From a virus, in the IMG/VR virus record IMGVR_UViG_3300017963_001551, positions 1 through 30,386 of that record: 30,386 nucleotides of DNA; one strand, 5' to 3'. Below the pieces are notes generated by a model that did not search any database, had not been told where the DNA came from, and saw only the letters and a program-made list of their open reading frames with translations. Every line of letters starts with the position of its first letter. Positions within the stretch are counted from its first letter, which is position 1. The translations under genes and the position numbers were made by a program. This document shows, in pieces, positions 1 through 8,273 of the stretch.

Positions 1-195
1 CAATGGCTCTGCCAGAATGCTAGAACCAATAGTTAGTGCTGGCTCAACAAATCCAGACAATAATCCGCTAGGTTGCTGGTGCGTAGTTATCCCGCTAGAT
101 GATTGCATAGGGGGCGGCTGCTTTGATGCAAGATACTCTTTTATTTCTTGGTCTGTATAACCAGCCCTTTTTGCTGCTTCTCTGTCAAATGCCAT
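1..195 (-). CDS. Phage virion-associated protein, N-terminal part (cut by window edge)
   Basis: An ORF starts at ATG 195-193 and stays open for 65 codons to the left edge, so only the N-terminus is present. It begins MAFDREAAKRAGYTDQEI. A short amphipathic stretch of the form AGYTDQEI is common at the start of large internal or ejection proteins of podovirus-like phages, where it often repeats. The start lies 1 nt past the stop of the upstream gene, which fits a tightly packed operon. A run Pro-Pro-Pro and a Ser/Gln-rich stretch follow at residues 26-42. Function is inferred only from the motif and its position after the tail genes; no catalytic domain is visible in this fragment. Confidence 0.7.
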   Translation of the reverse strand, partial: MAFDREAAKRAGYTDQEIKEYLASKQPPPMQSSSGITTHQQPSGLLSGFVEPALTIGSSILAEPL

Positions 196-196
196 T

Positions 197-1186
197 TTAT
201 CTCTCGAATGATGATAATGGAGGCTTGTTTGCCTGTTTCTTGGCGTCAGCTATTGCTTTTGCCATAGTGTTGGCCGTGGAATGTGGGTCAAGGTATTTTT
301 CTATATTATTCAGGAACAAATTATAGGCGCGCCATTTTAGTTTGACCGTTTCCGGGTGGTCCCAAGGCTTAGGCTTGAATCTATCGGCGGTATTCCTCAC
401 CTCCTCGGGAGGCATCGCTGCGCCGGTTTCTGTTCTAGTTATCGCCTGTATCCCTAGCTCATACGCCGCCCTAAGTCGCCCGGCCTCCTCTGACAAGAAC
501 ATTGCTGATGCGGGGGCAGCATCAATTGTCGCCATTTCAACAATAACACCTCTATTTATATCGCCTTCAGGCGTGAACAAAATAGGCTCTATTGTTGGTA
601 CTTCCGCTTTTGCGGTGTTTATCATTGCTTGCTTGCCAGCAGACTCAGCAGGTCTTGGAGTTTCTTTTAATTGGTATCTGTTGGGGTTACTGATTAAATC
701 TTGTTCTGTCGTGGCTATGCTAGGCATTCTCCCGGTTTGCGTGTCATACAACTTCTTAAGTGTGTCCAAAGGAACACGCTTGTTGGGGTTTACTTGATCG
801 CCAACAATGTTCTGTACTAAAGGTGATTTACCTATTTGCGTAAATTGCTGATAGCTCATATCAGACGGGACAAGGTCAAACTCCTTGGCCTGAAGATAGC
901 GGTTGATATTGGCATCCAGTTTTGGTGATTGTGGCGTTGCCGCTTGCAATAATTGTTGGCCCACATATTCGGGTGCACCCGGCAGCAATCCTTTCAAAAC
1001 TCCTGCTTGTTGGGGGTTAAGGAACGGTTTAATCTCTGGCCCCATTTGGTCAGAGAAAGGATTCGGGATTGATGCTGCTCCTGTTTGTGCCTGGTCAATC
1101 TGCTCAGCTAGCTTTTGCTGCATTAGTTCTCTCTGGGTAGGAACCCCAAACAGTTCGCCAAGCAAAGTACCTTCTAAGAAAGCCAT
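197..1186 (-). CDS. Hypothetical phage structural protein (329 aa)
   Basis: The protein is 329 aa, starts MAFLEGTLLGELFG and has TAGGTAG upstream of the ATG. The N-terminal third is rich in Gln, Pro and Ala, with a helical segment at about residues 19-36. The C-terminal half is charged and mostly helical, ending with a Lys-rich tail. There is no signal peptide and no membrane segment. It sits between a Gly/Gln-rich protein and a gene whose N-terminus looks like an internal virion protein. That position and composition suggest a minor virion or ejection protein of the tail or internal core. I do not recognise a domain, so the role is positional inference. Confidence 0.75.
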   Translation of the reverse strand: MAFLEGTLLGELFGVPTQRELMQQKLAEQIDQAQTGAASIPNPFSDQMGPEIKPFLNPQQAGVLKGLLPGAPEYVGQQLLQAATPQSPKLDANINRYLQAKEFDLVPSDMSYQQFTQIGKSPLVQNIVGDQVNPNKRVPLDTLKKLYDTQTGRMPSIATTEQDLISNPNRYQLKETPRPAESAGKQAMINTAKAEVPTIEPILFTPEGDINRGVIVEMATIDAAPASAMFLSEEAGRLRAAYELGIQAITRTETGAAMPPEEVRNTADRFKPKPWDHPETVKLKWRAYNLFLNNIEKYLDPHSTANTMAKAIADAKKQANKPPLSSFER

Positions 1187-1188
1187 AA

Positions 1189-1977
1189 TTATCTACCTAA
1201 TTGAATGGGCGCAAAGATCCCAGGACTAGCCGTTGTGCCGCTAGATGAGCTTTGCATGATCGGAGAGCCGAGCAAGGAGGAAAACTGTTGCGCGGCGGTA
1301 AATGGTTGCTGCATTTGCGCCTGCTGCTGTGCTTGTTGTTGTGCGCCAATTCCGCCTAAGAAGTTAGCAGGCATCATGCTTGCGCCAAATAACCCTGGTA
1401 CCATACCCAATGCTTGGCCTCTAAGGTCTTGTGCCTGCGTAAAGGCTGGAAGGAATAGCTGATTAAGGGTAGAGCCTAAGTCTCGCTGAAAGGCGTCTGC
1501 GGCTTTTTGAGAGGCTATTCCCGGTCGGGAAGTTGCTCTCCCAGAGGACAACAAAGACCCCCTACGGATACCTGGGATGATATCTTCTCTAAATGTTTGC
1601 CCCATCTGGTCTGCTACACCACTAGCAACAGCTTGATACGGGTCTAGGTTTACATCTCCAGACAAGAGGCTCCCCAGTGCTTGTTGCATACCCTGGACTT
1701 GTGGCTGAAGTCCTCTGGCAGTTTCAGCCCCCATTTGATGTGCTTCCATCTGTAAGGGGTTAAATCCCGCCAATCGGCCCAATTGACCGCTACCAAATAA
1801 CCCTGAAGCCTCGCCAAAGAGTTCCTGCAAGAATGGCAGCTGAACACCCGCTATGCCTGTTTGTGATTGACTACCCCCCGCACCTCCAAAGAGAGCATCC
1901 CGAGTCCCGCCCAGGTTCCCGCCAAGAGTCCCAAGAGGATTTACAGCAAAGTTGCCTATTGAGCTAAATAATCCCAT
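1189..1977 (-). CDS. Gly/Gln/Ala-rich phage virion protein (262 aa)
   Basis: The protein is 262 aa and strongly biased to Gly, Gln, Ala, Leu and Phe. The N-terminus carries glycine-rich hydrophobic repeats (residues 8-35). A Gln-rich run, QQQAQQQAQMQQ, lies at about residues 212-223. Such low-complexity proteins placed after the tail-hub gene are typical of podovirus internal or ejected proteins. They can form membrane-spanning channels, but no such activity can be shown here. It lies 2 nt upstream of the next gene and 6 nt after the 521-aa tail protein. No enzyme motif is visible, and the annotation rests on composition and position. Confidence 0.75.
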   Translation of the reverse strand: MGLFSSIGNFAVNPLGTLGGNLGGTRDALFGGAGGSQSQTGIAGVQLPFLQELFGEASGLFGSGQLGRLAGFNPLQMEAHQMGAETARGLQPQVQGMQQALGSLLSGDVNLDPYQAVASGVADQMGQTFREDIIPGIRRGSLLSSGRATSRPGIASQKAADAFQRDLGSTLNQLFLPAFTQAQDLRGQALGMVPGLFGASMMPANFLGGIGAQQQAQQQAQMQQPFTAAQQFSSLLGSPIMQSSSSGTTASPGIFAPIQLGR

Positions 1978-1983
1978 AATATT

Positions 1984-3549
1984 TTACCTTCTGCCTACTG
2001 GCTGATATTCAATGTCAAAAGAATGGACATTCCAGGCTGTATCTGTGTCAGATTCAAACCGAATCCCAAAGAAACGCCCAGTTACCCTTACATCTAGTTT
2101 GTCGTCTGTTGTTGGGTCGTAACTGTACGTTGTCCACGTATAGCCCTCGCCCTTTGTGTATTCAAATCCCACCTTCACCGTTAGCGCTACATTGGAGTCC
2201 ACTCGTGGATATATTCGGGCAATTCGTTTTATTGTTGTTGGGTCGTCAAGGTCAATGCCTGTTTTCTCAACATAGCTAGTGAAGCTAGACCCATTAAATT
2301 GGTTCGTATTATCCGCTTGGAATAGTTTGGTATTCGTTGGATCGGTGATTAAAAGCTTATTTTCTGTTGGGTTAAACGCACGTTGATTCCAAGCACCCGA
2401 ATCTGTATCCCAGGTGTCGGCATCAGCATCCCAGGTGGTGTTCTCTGAGGGGTCTATAATCCCATATCCGATATACGGGGTGTTCGGAAGCTCACGTACA
2501 GCAAAGGAGTTTTCCTGATAATTCCAGACTAATGCGAGATCACAAAATGTAGAACCTGTCGATGGAAAGCATAGCCAGAGTTCATTTTTGGCATAATTAG
2601 GTACAGTGAAAGACTGATCATAATTGTCAGAATCCAACTGATTAAATAACCACCGTTGCATCCGGCGATTAATAATAGATTCAATATTCGCGCCATCGTG
2701 AGCAACCACGTCACCCGTAGTCAAACAAACATGTCTACCGTAGATTTCAGAAACGCAGTTTGTGGACAAAAGCCCCGATGTTTTGAAAATCTGCTGAAAG
2801 GAGAAAACATCATTCCCGCCTATGTAAGCCATAGACCATGTGGAGTCTGTGGAATACACCATATTATTATTTCTTAGCGGAAGACAATCGACTAGATTCC
2901 CGGCAGACTCGCCAAAGTTGGTAAATCCGGCATCCTCTGATGCGTCGGCTTCATCCCAGGTCAAAGGTACGGCTCCCGCTGCTGCGGAGGTGGACCAACG
3001 CATTTTATGCGGGAAATCAGTGCCGCCCTCCACAGTATAGAGGGCAAGCAAAAATTCCCTAAAAGGTCTTATAACTTTAGCGGTATAGCCTTGATCTTCC
3101 CAGGTAACGCCTGAAGAATAAGTTAATGGAGCTAGATCGGTAGTGCCAGCGACGGGCGTGAACATTTGTGGCGCGTCTACCCCGTTTGTAATAACAGGGA
3201 TTCCTGATATTAGACCGCCTGTCCATAAATTCGCTGAGTTGCCCGTAAAATCTTGATCACCTCCCCCTGACTGCCTTGTTATATTCCAGTGAGTGGTTCC
3301 GTCTGTGAGATAGACTTTGTCTAATCCCGCATATATCCAATAGTATAGCGAAGTGGTTGGAACAGGCAACACCCAATAAGGCGCAACCGTTGGCGGATCA
3401 TAAGCTACTGAATGGCCTTCAAATTTCTGTGCATAACCATTATGAAATCGGATATTCTGGGCATCTGTCCAGGCGTCATCTGGGATATCGTATTCATCAG
3501 GATCATTAATTATCCCTAGATCGCCAATATTTAAAAAGCGCTTAATCAT
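1984..3549 (-). CDS. Phage tail/connector beta-structural protein, P22 gp10-like in position
   Basis: The protein is 521 aa. Its N-terminus has the pattern G-hydrophobic-x-N-D-x-D-E-Y, then PDDAWTDAQNIRFHNGYAQK (residues 23-42). Many phage tail or head-completion proteins share this pattern, where an acidic segment leads into a beta-propeller-like body. The rest is rich in Trp, Tyr, Thr and Asp with alternating beta-strand character and contains a local repeat, TWDADADTWDTDSGAW (about residues 373-388). The start overlaps the stop of the fibre gene (ATGA). The order adaptor, fibre, this gene, internal proteins matches the place of a tail hub or packaged-DNA-stabilising protein. The structural assignment is confident; the exact role is inferred. 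Confidence 0.8.
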   Translation of the reverse strand: MIKRFLNIGDLGIINDPDEYDIPDDAWTDAQNIRFHNGYAQKFEGHSVAYDPPTVAPYWVLPVPTTSLYYWIYAGLDKVYLTDGTTHWNITRQSGGGDQDFTGNSANLWTGGLISGIPVITNGVDAPQMFTPVAGTTDLAPLTYSSGVTWEDQGYTAKVIRPFREFLLALYTVEGGTDFPHKMRWSTSAAAGAVPLTWDEADASEDAGFTNFGESAGNLVDCLPLRNNNMVYSTDSTWSMAYIGGNDVFSFQQIFKTSGLLSTNCVSEIYGRHVCLTTGDVVAHDGANIESIINRRMQRWLFNQLDSDNYDQSFTVPNYAKNELWLCFPSTGSTFCDLALVWNYQENSFAVRELPNTPYIGYGIIDPSENTTWDADADTWDTDSGAWNQRAFNPTENKLLITDPTNTKLFQADNTNQFNGSSFTSYVEKTGIDLDDPTTIKRIARIYPRVDSNVALTVKVGFEYTKGEGYTWTTYSYDPTTDDKLDVRVTGRFFGIRFESDTDTAWNVHSFDIEYQPVGRR

Positions 3550-4316
3550 CCGTTGTATCCATAGCCAACAAGATAAATAGTTATATTCGTGGAGTCATTA
3601 AATGTACTTACCCAATAAGCTTCAAATACCCTAGAAGTTATTGGTACTTTTACTGAAGAAGTTGTTCTTCCCTGCCCGCTACCATTACTATTTGTATATG
3701 TATAAACGGTACTTATTAAGTTATCACCACCAATAGTTTCAGAGCTACCATCATCTCTAGCATAAACAAGAATAGCCCGACCTGTATCAGCGGTATCGCC
3801 TGAACTAACACCCCATGAATCAACTTTAATCTCAATCCAATCAGCATCAGACGGCACACTATCAAGTGCCGTCCAAGTATTAGTAGCGCCTGATCCTGTC
3901 GCACCTATATCCCCACCAACCCACGTTGACTCAGTTAATGAATGAATATTAAATCCTGTATCTGAGACATTCGGATTACCGTTTGCATTATCAGTAAATA
4001 CTGGATTGGCTCCGCTTGGAGGTAATAAAGCAGCAGGAATCTGAGCGCTAGCGTTTAGCTGAACCAATAAGCTAGCCGCATTAAAATTGGCTAATAAGCC
4101 AAAATTACCCACAGTTATTGTATGCTGCGCAATCCCTGAGATCAGGTTCAAGTCAGAAGGTGTAGCTGTTACGGCTCCATTCATATTCGGGAACGTCTGC
4201 TTGATCGTTTTTTTGATCAATCTCAGATGGTCATCACCTTGAGATTTTGAGTCCGTCGCCCCAACAGGATTAGTTGTAACAAGATCGGTTATATAGTCCC
4301 CGGTTTCTAATGCCAT
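3546..4316 (-). CDS. Tail fibre / appendage protein
   Basis: The protein is 256 aa. Its N-terminal signature MALETGDYITDLVTTNPVG, followed by SKSQGDDHLRLIKKTIKQTF at residues 23-42, is a classic anchor module of phage tail fibre and appendage proteins. A linker rich in Asn and Ala follows. The C-terminal 130 residues are beta-rich, with many Thr, Ser, Gly and Trp, and look like a receptor-facing or trimeric beta domain. No chaperone or peptidase motif is visible. An AGGTGAT Shine-Dalgarno precedes the ATG, and the stop overlaps the next start. The protein is short for a full receptor-binding fibre, so it may be an anchor or a short spike. Confidence 0.82.
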   Translation of the reverse strand: MALETGDYITDLVTTNPVGATDSKSQGDDHLRLIKKTIKQTFPNMNGAVTATPSDLNLISGIAQHTITVGNFGLLANFNAASLLVQLNASAQIPAALLPPSGANPVFTDNANGNPNVSDTGFNIHSLTESTWVGGDIGATGSGATNTWTALDSVPSDADWIEIKVDSWGVSSGDTADTGRAILVYARDDGSSETIGGDNLISTVYTYTNSNGSGQGRTTSSVKVPITSRVFEAYWVSTFNDSTNITIYLVGYGYNG

Positions 4317-4324
4317 AGAATCAC

Positions 4325-4936
4325 CTAATTAGCCACAGACATTAGCGGCGAACCGCTAACCTTGCGTTTATTATCTTCTTTCTGAATCATGCGTTTGGCG
4401 TTCTGGTATCTCATCTCCCAGTATTCCCTTTCTTTGTCATTACCAATGTACTCCCATGCTTCCACAAGAGACGCCGACAAAAGAATGTCTGGCGCGTTGT
4501 TTGTAAACCAGTTTGTCGTATTGGAATCGCTTAACGCTGTAGGACGGGCATAATACGTGCCAACTATCGTATAGGTTGAGTCTGGATAAGGGCCAAAAAT
4601 GAAGTTATCCCCATCTTCGCCGATATATTTAGGCACTGAATCGCTGGACCTCGTTGGATAGTTTCGATAAATCCACTCAGCAGACTGCTTTAACAGGGGC
4701 TTGTCTGGACTTCCTGATATACGGGCATGCTTTAATTCAACATAATCGGAGGGCATAGCGGCTACCCCTGAAGCAATCGTGACACTTAACGCGGTTTCCA
4801 TCGTCCTGATGCGTAACTCTCGATAGATTCTATTCTCGCCTAGCGAGATAAATTCAGGCACTCTTGATGTGTGCGCCGTAGAATCTATCCAGTTTTCTAC
4901 CGATGTCTGTAATTCTGAGTAATTGGTGATAGCCAT
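4325..4936 (-). CDS. Head-tail adaptor protein (SU10 adaptor-like)
   Basis: The protein is 203 aa. The start MAITNYSELQTSVENWIDST, then RVPEFISLGENRIYRELRIR (residues 25-44), is characteristic of the small ring-forming adaptor that sits below the portal in SU10-like podoviruses. A conserved-looking beta part contains DGDNFIFGPYPDSTYTIVGT (about residues 108-127), and a C-terminal helix has WEMRYQNAKRMIQKEDNKRK. The start overlaps the preceding stop (TAATG), so translation is probably coupled. Length and motif order fit the family. In the known complexes this protein joins the portal to tail nozzle proteins; that role is taken from the family. Confidence 0.83.
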   Translation of the reverse strand: MAITNYSELQTSVENWIDSTAHTSRVPEFISLGENRIYRELRIRTMETALSVTIASGVAAMPSDYVELKHARISGSPDKPLLKQSAEWIYRNYPTRSSDSVPKYIGEDGDNFIFGPYPDSTYTIVGTYYARPTALSDSNTTNWFTNNAPDILLSASLVEAWEYIGNDKEREYWEMRYQNAKRMIQKEDNKRKVSGSPLMSVAN

Positions 4937-6306
4937 TAAGAAGCCTTCTTGATTTCGGTTTTTGATGCTTTCCAGTTTTTGAAGGATCGGGTTAAGTCTT
5001 TTATCCCGATATCTCGATACAATTTCACAGAGTTAGCCCAAACATATTTTTTGGGATGGAATAGCCAGCCTGTAATCTTAGGCACCATGACCCAGGCCTC
5101 CTTACCTAAAGCCCCAGCTAGTTGAGTCACCGAAGTAGGGACCGCTATCACAAGGTCTAGCTCAGAGACCAAAGCCGCTGTTAGATCGTAATCTTTGATT
5201 TCGGTAATCCACGGAAAGTGATGAACCTTTATGCCGCGAGTCTTTTCAAATTCCGCTACTTCATCCGAGGCGTCATTATATTGAAGTGAAACCCACTGAA
5301 TATCCTTATCTCTCAAAAGATGCGCCATTGATTCTAGCGTTTTCTGTCTGAATTGCTTTCTGGATTGTTTTGTTCCGCCGGTCCACGCGATACCCACCTT
5401 TAGCCCATCGCCAAGAGAATCCAAGAGACCTCTCATGGCCTTTCTCATATCAGAGTCAGCTTTCAGGTAAGGCGTGCCAGGGAAGTCTTCGTTTCTCTTC
5501 CGGTAATACTGCAAAGCCCCAGCCTGGGTAATATAGGCATCCGGTTCTACGTGAGATGGTAGCGCCAATTCAGCCTGCCATCTGGAGCCCGCAACAATCA
5601 CATTCTCAGGAAGGGAGCGCTCCATCAAGCCTTTTAATCTGGGCATACCGTCATAAATGACATATTTACAATTCTTAGCCATATCCTCAAAAACTGAGGA
5701 ATAAATTAGCTCATCGCCTATCCCTTGCTCACCATTAACAATCACGGTCTGTCCCGGCGTACCGTCCCACATCGGAAGGTCGCCATACTGAATATCAGGC
5801 CTTGAGGCATGTCCGACCATTGAGTGATAGTTTTTCCAGCCTTCCTCCCAATCCTGAAGCATTAAGCAGGCAAAGCCTTTTGTTGATTGTCCTACAACGT
5901 AATCAGGATCGATTTCAAGGCACTTGTCTATCCACTCCATAGCCGCATCAGGGTTACACATTTGCAGCTCTAATGAGGCCATGTTCGCCATAGCCGCCAA
6001 GGAATCAGGGTTTAACTCAAGGGCTTTTTCTAAACACCATCGGGTAGCCTTCCAGCCTTCCTCATCGTCTGTTTGGCAGCGGGCAAAGTTTACCCAGACC
6101 TCTGGTCTGTCTGGTGTCATTTTGGCACACCTGGCAAAGGCATTATAAGCCAGCCCTTTTTTGGCAGTTTGTATCATGATTCCGCCAAACAGAAACAATG
6201 CCGGAGCATCGTTAGGATCTTCGTCTAGCAAGTCGTTTACAATATTGAGCGCTTTTTCATATTCGCCTCGCTCATAGGCTTCTTTAGCTTGGATATGTCG
6301 GTTCAT
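4936..6306 (-). CDS. TPR protein fused to a glycosyltransferase-like (GT9/SPINDLY-like) domain
   Basis: The protein is 456 aa with two parts. Residues 1-160 form about four tetratricopeptide repeats, with recurrent A-x-x-Y/F, L-x-x-N/D-P and A spacing (for example KALNIVNDLLDEDPNDAPAL). Residues 180-450 resemble the sugar-nucleotide-binding fold found with TPRs in bacterial glycosyltransferases: VNGEQGIGDELIY near 190-202, VGIAWTGG near 304-311, WVSLQY, and SVTQLAGALGK near 391-401. Known relatives transfer sugars to protein or glycan acceptors, with the TPR part binding the acceptor. It lies between the head-adaptor gene and capsid genes, so a virion or host-surface protein may be the acceptor. 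The domain call is firm; donor and target are unknown. Confidence 0.82.
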   Translation of the reverse strand: MNRHIQAKEAYERGEYEKALNIVNDLLDEDPNDAPALFLFGGIMIQTAKKGLAYNAFARCAKMTPDRPEVWVNFARCQTDDEEGWKATRWCLEKALELNPDSLAAMANMASLELQMCNPDAAMEWIDKCLEIDPDYVVGQSTKGFACLMLQDWEEGWKNYHSMVGHASRPDIQYGDLPMWDGTPGQTVIVNGEQGIGDELIYSSVFEDMAKNCKYVIYDGMPRLKGLMERSLPENVIVAGSRWQAELALPSHVEPDAYITQAGALQYYRKRNEDFPGTPYLKADSDMRKAMRGLLDSLGDGLKVGIAWTGGTKQSRKQFRQKTLESMAHLLRDKDIQWVSLQYNDASDEVAEFEKTRGIKVHHFPWITEIKDYDLTAALVSELDLVIAVPTSVTQLAGALGKEAWVMVPKITGWLFHPKKYVWANSVKLYRDIGIKDLTRSFKNWKASKTEIKKAS

Positions 6307-6614
6307 AGCTTTATCTTATTTGGATTGAGTTTGCGGTTTTCTGCTTTGTTTAGCTGCTTAACAGCATAATCATGCCACCCTCTTGAATAAGGTGGGTGCC
6401 CGCATTGCTGAGACCATTCCAAGACTTTTATTTGCGGTATCGTGCCGACATACCATCGGTTCTTGGTTCTATCCAATTGCCCCTGAGCCCGCATATTGGC
6501 CTCAAGGATCGGATTCACGTCCTGAACCGATTTTATAATATTCTTCCCGGTTTCCGAGTCTGTATAGAAATAATCAGTTATCCCGGTAAATGGGTCATAA
6601 CCTAGCTTCTTCAT
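6303..6614 (-). CDS. Conserved small phage protein next to capsid genes (103 aa)
   Basis: The protein is 103 aa and begins MKKLGYDPFTGITDYFYTD. It continues with a motif resembling VQDVNPILEANMRAQGQLDR (residues 32-51), a pattern seen in small proteins encoded beside the capsid gene of SU10-like and related phages. The middle carries Trp/Tyr-rich segments (NRWYVGTIPQIKVLEW). There is no signal peptide and no enzyme motif. A strong GGAGGACAC site precedes the ATG, the start lies inside the end of the HNH gene, and its stop overlaps the next start. Genomic position suggests a minor head or capsid-associated protein. The exact role is unknown. Confidence 0.72.
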   Translation of the reverse strand: MKKLGYDPFTGITDYFYTDSETGKNIIKSVQDVNPILEANMRAQGQLDRTKNRWYVGTIPQIKVLEWSQQCGHPPYSRGWHDYAVKQLNKAENRKLNPNKIKL

Positions 6615-7231
6615 GTGTCCTCCGTAATATGCTTATGCCTCTTGCCAGTTCTTATTTTTGAAACCATCTGGTCAGATATATTATATCGTTTAGCTATATC
6701 TCTGCCTGTTTCATGACTGAACTTTATATCTCTTATCTGTTCATCAGTTAAAAACTGATTCCATTGCTTGAACGGTCTGCGGTTCCGTTGTTGCTCTGAC
6801 CTGGTGGCCCATCGGCAATTAGATTTCTCATAATTACCATCTGGATCTATGCGATCAATCGTATGCTTATTGGTTGGTGGATCGCCCATATCTTCATAGA
6901 AATTATCGAATACTAACCATCTGTCACAGACTTTAATGCCTCTGCCACCATAATACTTATACCCAGTAGCTTTTGGATTAGAACATCTTTTTTTCATGTC
7001 ATCCCATGATCTATATACCCTGGTATTCGTCATTCCATGTGTAGTCGCTCTTTCTTTTGAAAGGCAGCCGCATGACTTAACCTTTCCTGATGTAAGATCA
7101 AATGAGGCGTTTACCTTTTCTGCCCCACAATCACAAATACAAAGCCATTTAGTTTTATTTTTTATTCTAATCGTATCTTTTACAACTAAGCGGCCAAACC
7201 TCTTTCCTTTCAAATCTGCAATTTTTCTCAT
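6611..7231 (-). CDS. Homing-type HNH endonuclease with N-terminal Zn module and C-terminal HTH
   Basis: The protein is 206 aa. Residues 8-19 (KGKRFGRLVVKD) plus Cys31, Cys33, Cys35, Cys54 and Cys56 form the zinc-binding N-terminal module of phage HNH/AP2-type homing proteins. The nuclease part has YYGGRGIKVCDRW (93-105), then His123-Thr-Ile-Asp126-Arg-Ile-Asp and Asn138-Cys-Arg-Trp-Ala-Thr, the usual H-N-N/H layout. A C-terminal helix-turn-helix (about 161-195, LTDEQIRDI to KIRTGKRH) probably reads DNA. It stands alone between the major capsid gene and a small head gene, a typical free-standing homing site. Its Shine-Dalgarno GGGGAGG lies in a hairpin arm (7238-7268). Confidence 0.9.
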   Translation of the reverse strand: MRKIADLKGKRFGRLVVKDTIRIKNKTKWLCICDCGAEKVNASFDLTSGKVKSCGCLSKERATTHGMTNTRVYRSWDDMKKRCSNPKATGYKYYGGRGIKVCDRWLVFDNFYEDMGDPPTNKHTIDRIDPDGNYEKSNCRWATRSEQQRNRRPFKQWNQFLTDEQIRDIKFSHETGRDIAKRYNISDQMVSKIRTGKRHKHITEDT

Positions 7232-7237
7232 GATAGT

Positions 7238-7268
7238 CCTCCCCAGTACGGCTAATGTACTGGAGAGG
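7238..7268 (-). promoter_or_regulatory. 12-bp hairpin that covers the ribosome binding site of the HNH gene
   Basis: On the minus strand CCTCTCCAGTAC (7268-7257) and GTACTGGGGAGG (7249-7238) pair over 12 bp with a single G-U and a 7-nt loop. The second arm contains the Shine-Dalgarno GGGGAGG, which sits 7-13 nt before the ATG at 7231. No T-run follows, so it is not a simple terminator. In long transcripts coming from the capsid gene the fold should hide the start. Known T4 homing endonuclease genes use similar hairpins to delay translation. Confidence 0.75.
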
Positions 7269-7299
7269 ATACCATTGCTGATAGGTGATCGTCAATCTA

Positions 7300-8262
7300 T
7301 CAAGTTAGGACTTCACCTATTTTTCCGCTCGATGCTTCATTCTTCGCTTCCAAAGTTAGCTCAGTAATCAGCATGGCTCGGTCAGAGTCACCCGTTTTGG
7401 CTAGTGGAGCGGTAGACATACCGCGAAGTTCTGCGATAGCCCAATATTCCATATCCAACAGGTAAATCTGATTGGTTGGCATGAATCGATTTGGCACAAT
7501 TGAATGCTCACCAAAGTCGGAAACATACACATCAGCAGCACCCACAACCGTACCTTGTGACTTCCCGGGTACATCTTTGTATAGCGTTGCGATACCGCTC
7601 AGATTTGACAGTTTACGCTTCATTGCAGAACCGACCATGATCACAGAAGGATCACCGCCATTATCCCAGCAGGATGCGATAACAGTCGCCAAAGGATCTT
7701 CTAACTGTGTTGCAGTAGTGACAGTCAAGCCGGTGCCTGCAACAAACCCAGCGCCACCGCCTGGTGTGGTACCAGTAGATGACATCTTGTGGAAGTTAGA
7801 ACCCAACCAAGCACAAACACCACCCAAAGCGCGGGCTGTAGCCGTGGCGGTAGGTGCATCACGATTCTGAGTGCTTAAAAGCGTTTTCTCAATATCGCGT
7901 TTTAGCTCACGACCACGTTTAGCTAGCTGGTATTCATACTCATCAGACCGGCCCGCCGTATTTACAGCACGCTGAGTACCAGAAACACTGATAACCTTAC
8001 GGAAAATCTGTGTCCGGTTCCCTGGGCGAGTTGTGGCGGCTGCGGCGTCTGCGGTAGCGTCATCACCTTCAAGGTGAGCCACGGAAGTAGCTGCGGCTAA
8101 TGAATCAGTTTGCCATTCATGATTGGTTGCGGTTGCGGTAGTACGTCCGATACCAGAGGCAAAAGGAGTCTCCATCGGAGAGATATCATAAATAACGTCC
8201 GAAAGGTCTTCACGATTACCAATAGCATCAAACGAAGTAAAAGTATTGACCGGTAAAGCCAT
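7300..8262 (-). CDS. Major capsid protein, SU10 type (former DUF5309)
   Basis: The protein is 320 aa. The N-terminal block NREDLSDVIYDISPMETPFA (residues 16-35), followed by TNHEWQTDSLAAA (46-58), is the signature of the SU10-type major capsid family, which adopts the HK97 fold. Later blocks fit as well: GRELKRDIEKTLLS, PSVIMVGSAMKRKLSNLSG and IYLLDMEYWAIAELRGM. The length fits a capsid with no separate prohead protease domain. AGGAGAATAAGTC lies before the ATG. It is directly preceded in the transcript by a scaffold-like gene. The capsid call is firm, and it is the main evidence for the SU10-like morphogenesis module. Confidence 0.93.
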   Translation of the reverse strand: MALPVNTFTSFDAIGNREDLSDVIYDISPMETPFASGIGRTTATATNHEWQTDSLAAATSVAHLEGDDATADAAAATTRPGNRTQIFRKVISVSGTQRAVNTAGRSDEYEYQLAKRGRELKRDIEKTLLSTQNRDAPTATATARALGGVCAWLGSNFHKMSSTGTTPGGGAGFVAGTGLTVTTATQLEDPLATVIASCWDNGGDPSVIMVGSAMKRKLSNLSGIATLYKDVPGKSQGTVVGAADVYVSDFGEHSIVPNRFMPTNQIYLLDMEYWAIAELRGMSTAPLAKTGDSDRAMLITELTLEAKNEASSGKIGEVLT

Positions 8263-8273
8263 GACTTATTCTC

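Noticed and set aside
342-797. Plus-strand ORF of 151 codons
   Set aside because: It is antisense to a well-supported minus-strand gene with a start site and proper neighbours. It has no ribosome binding site.
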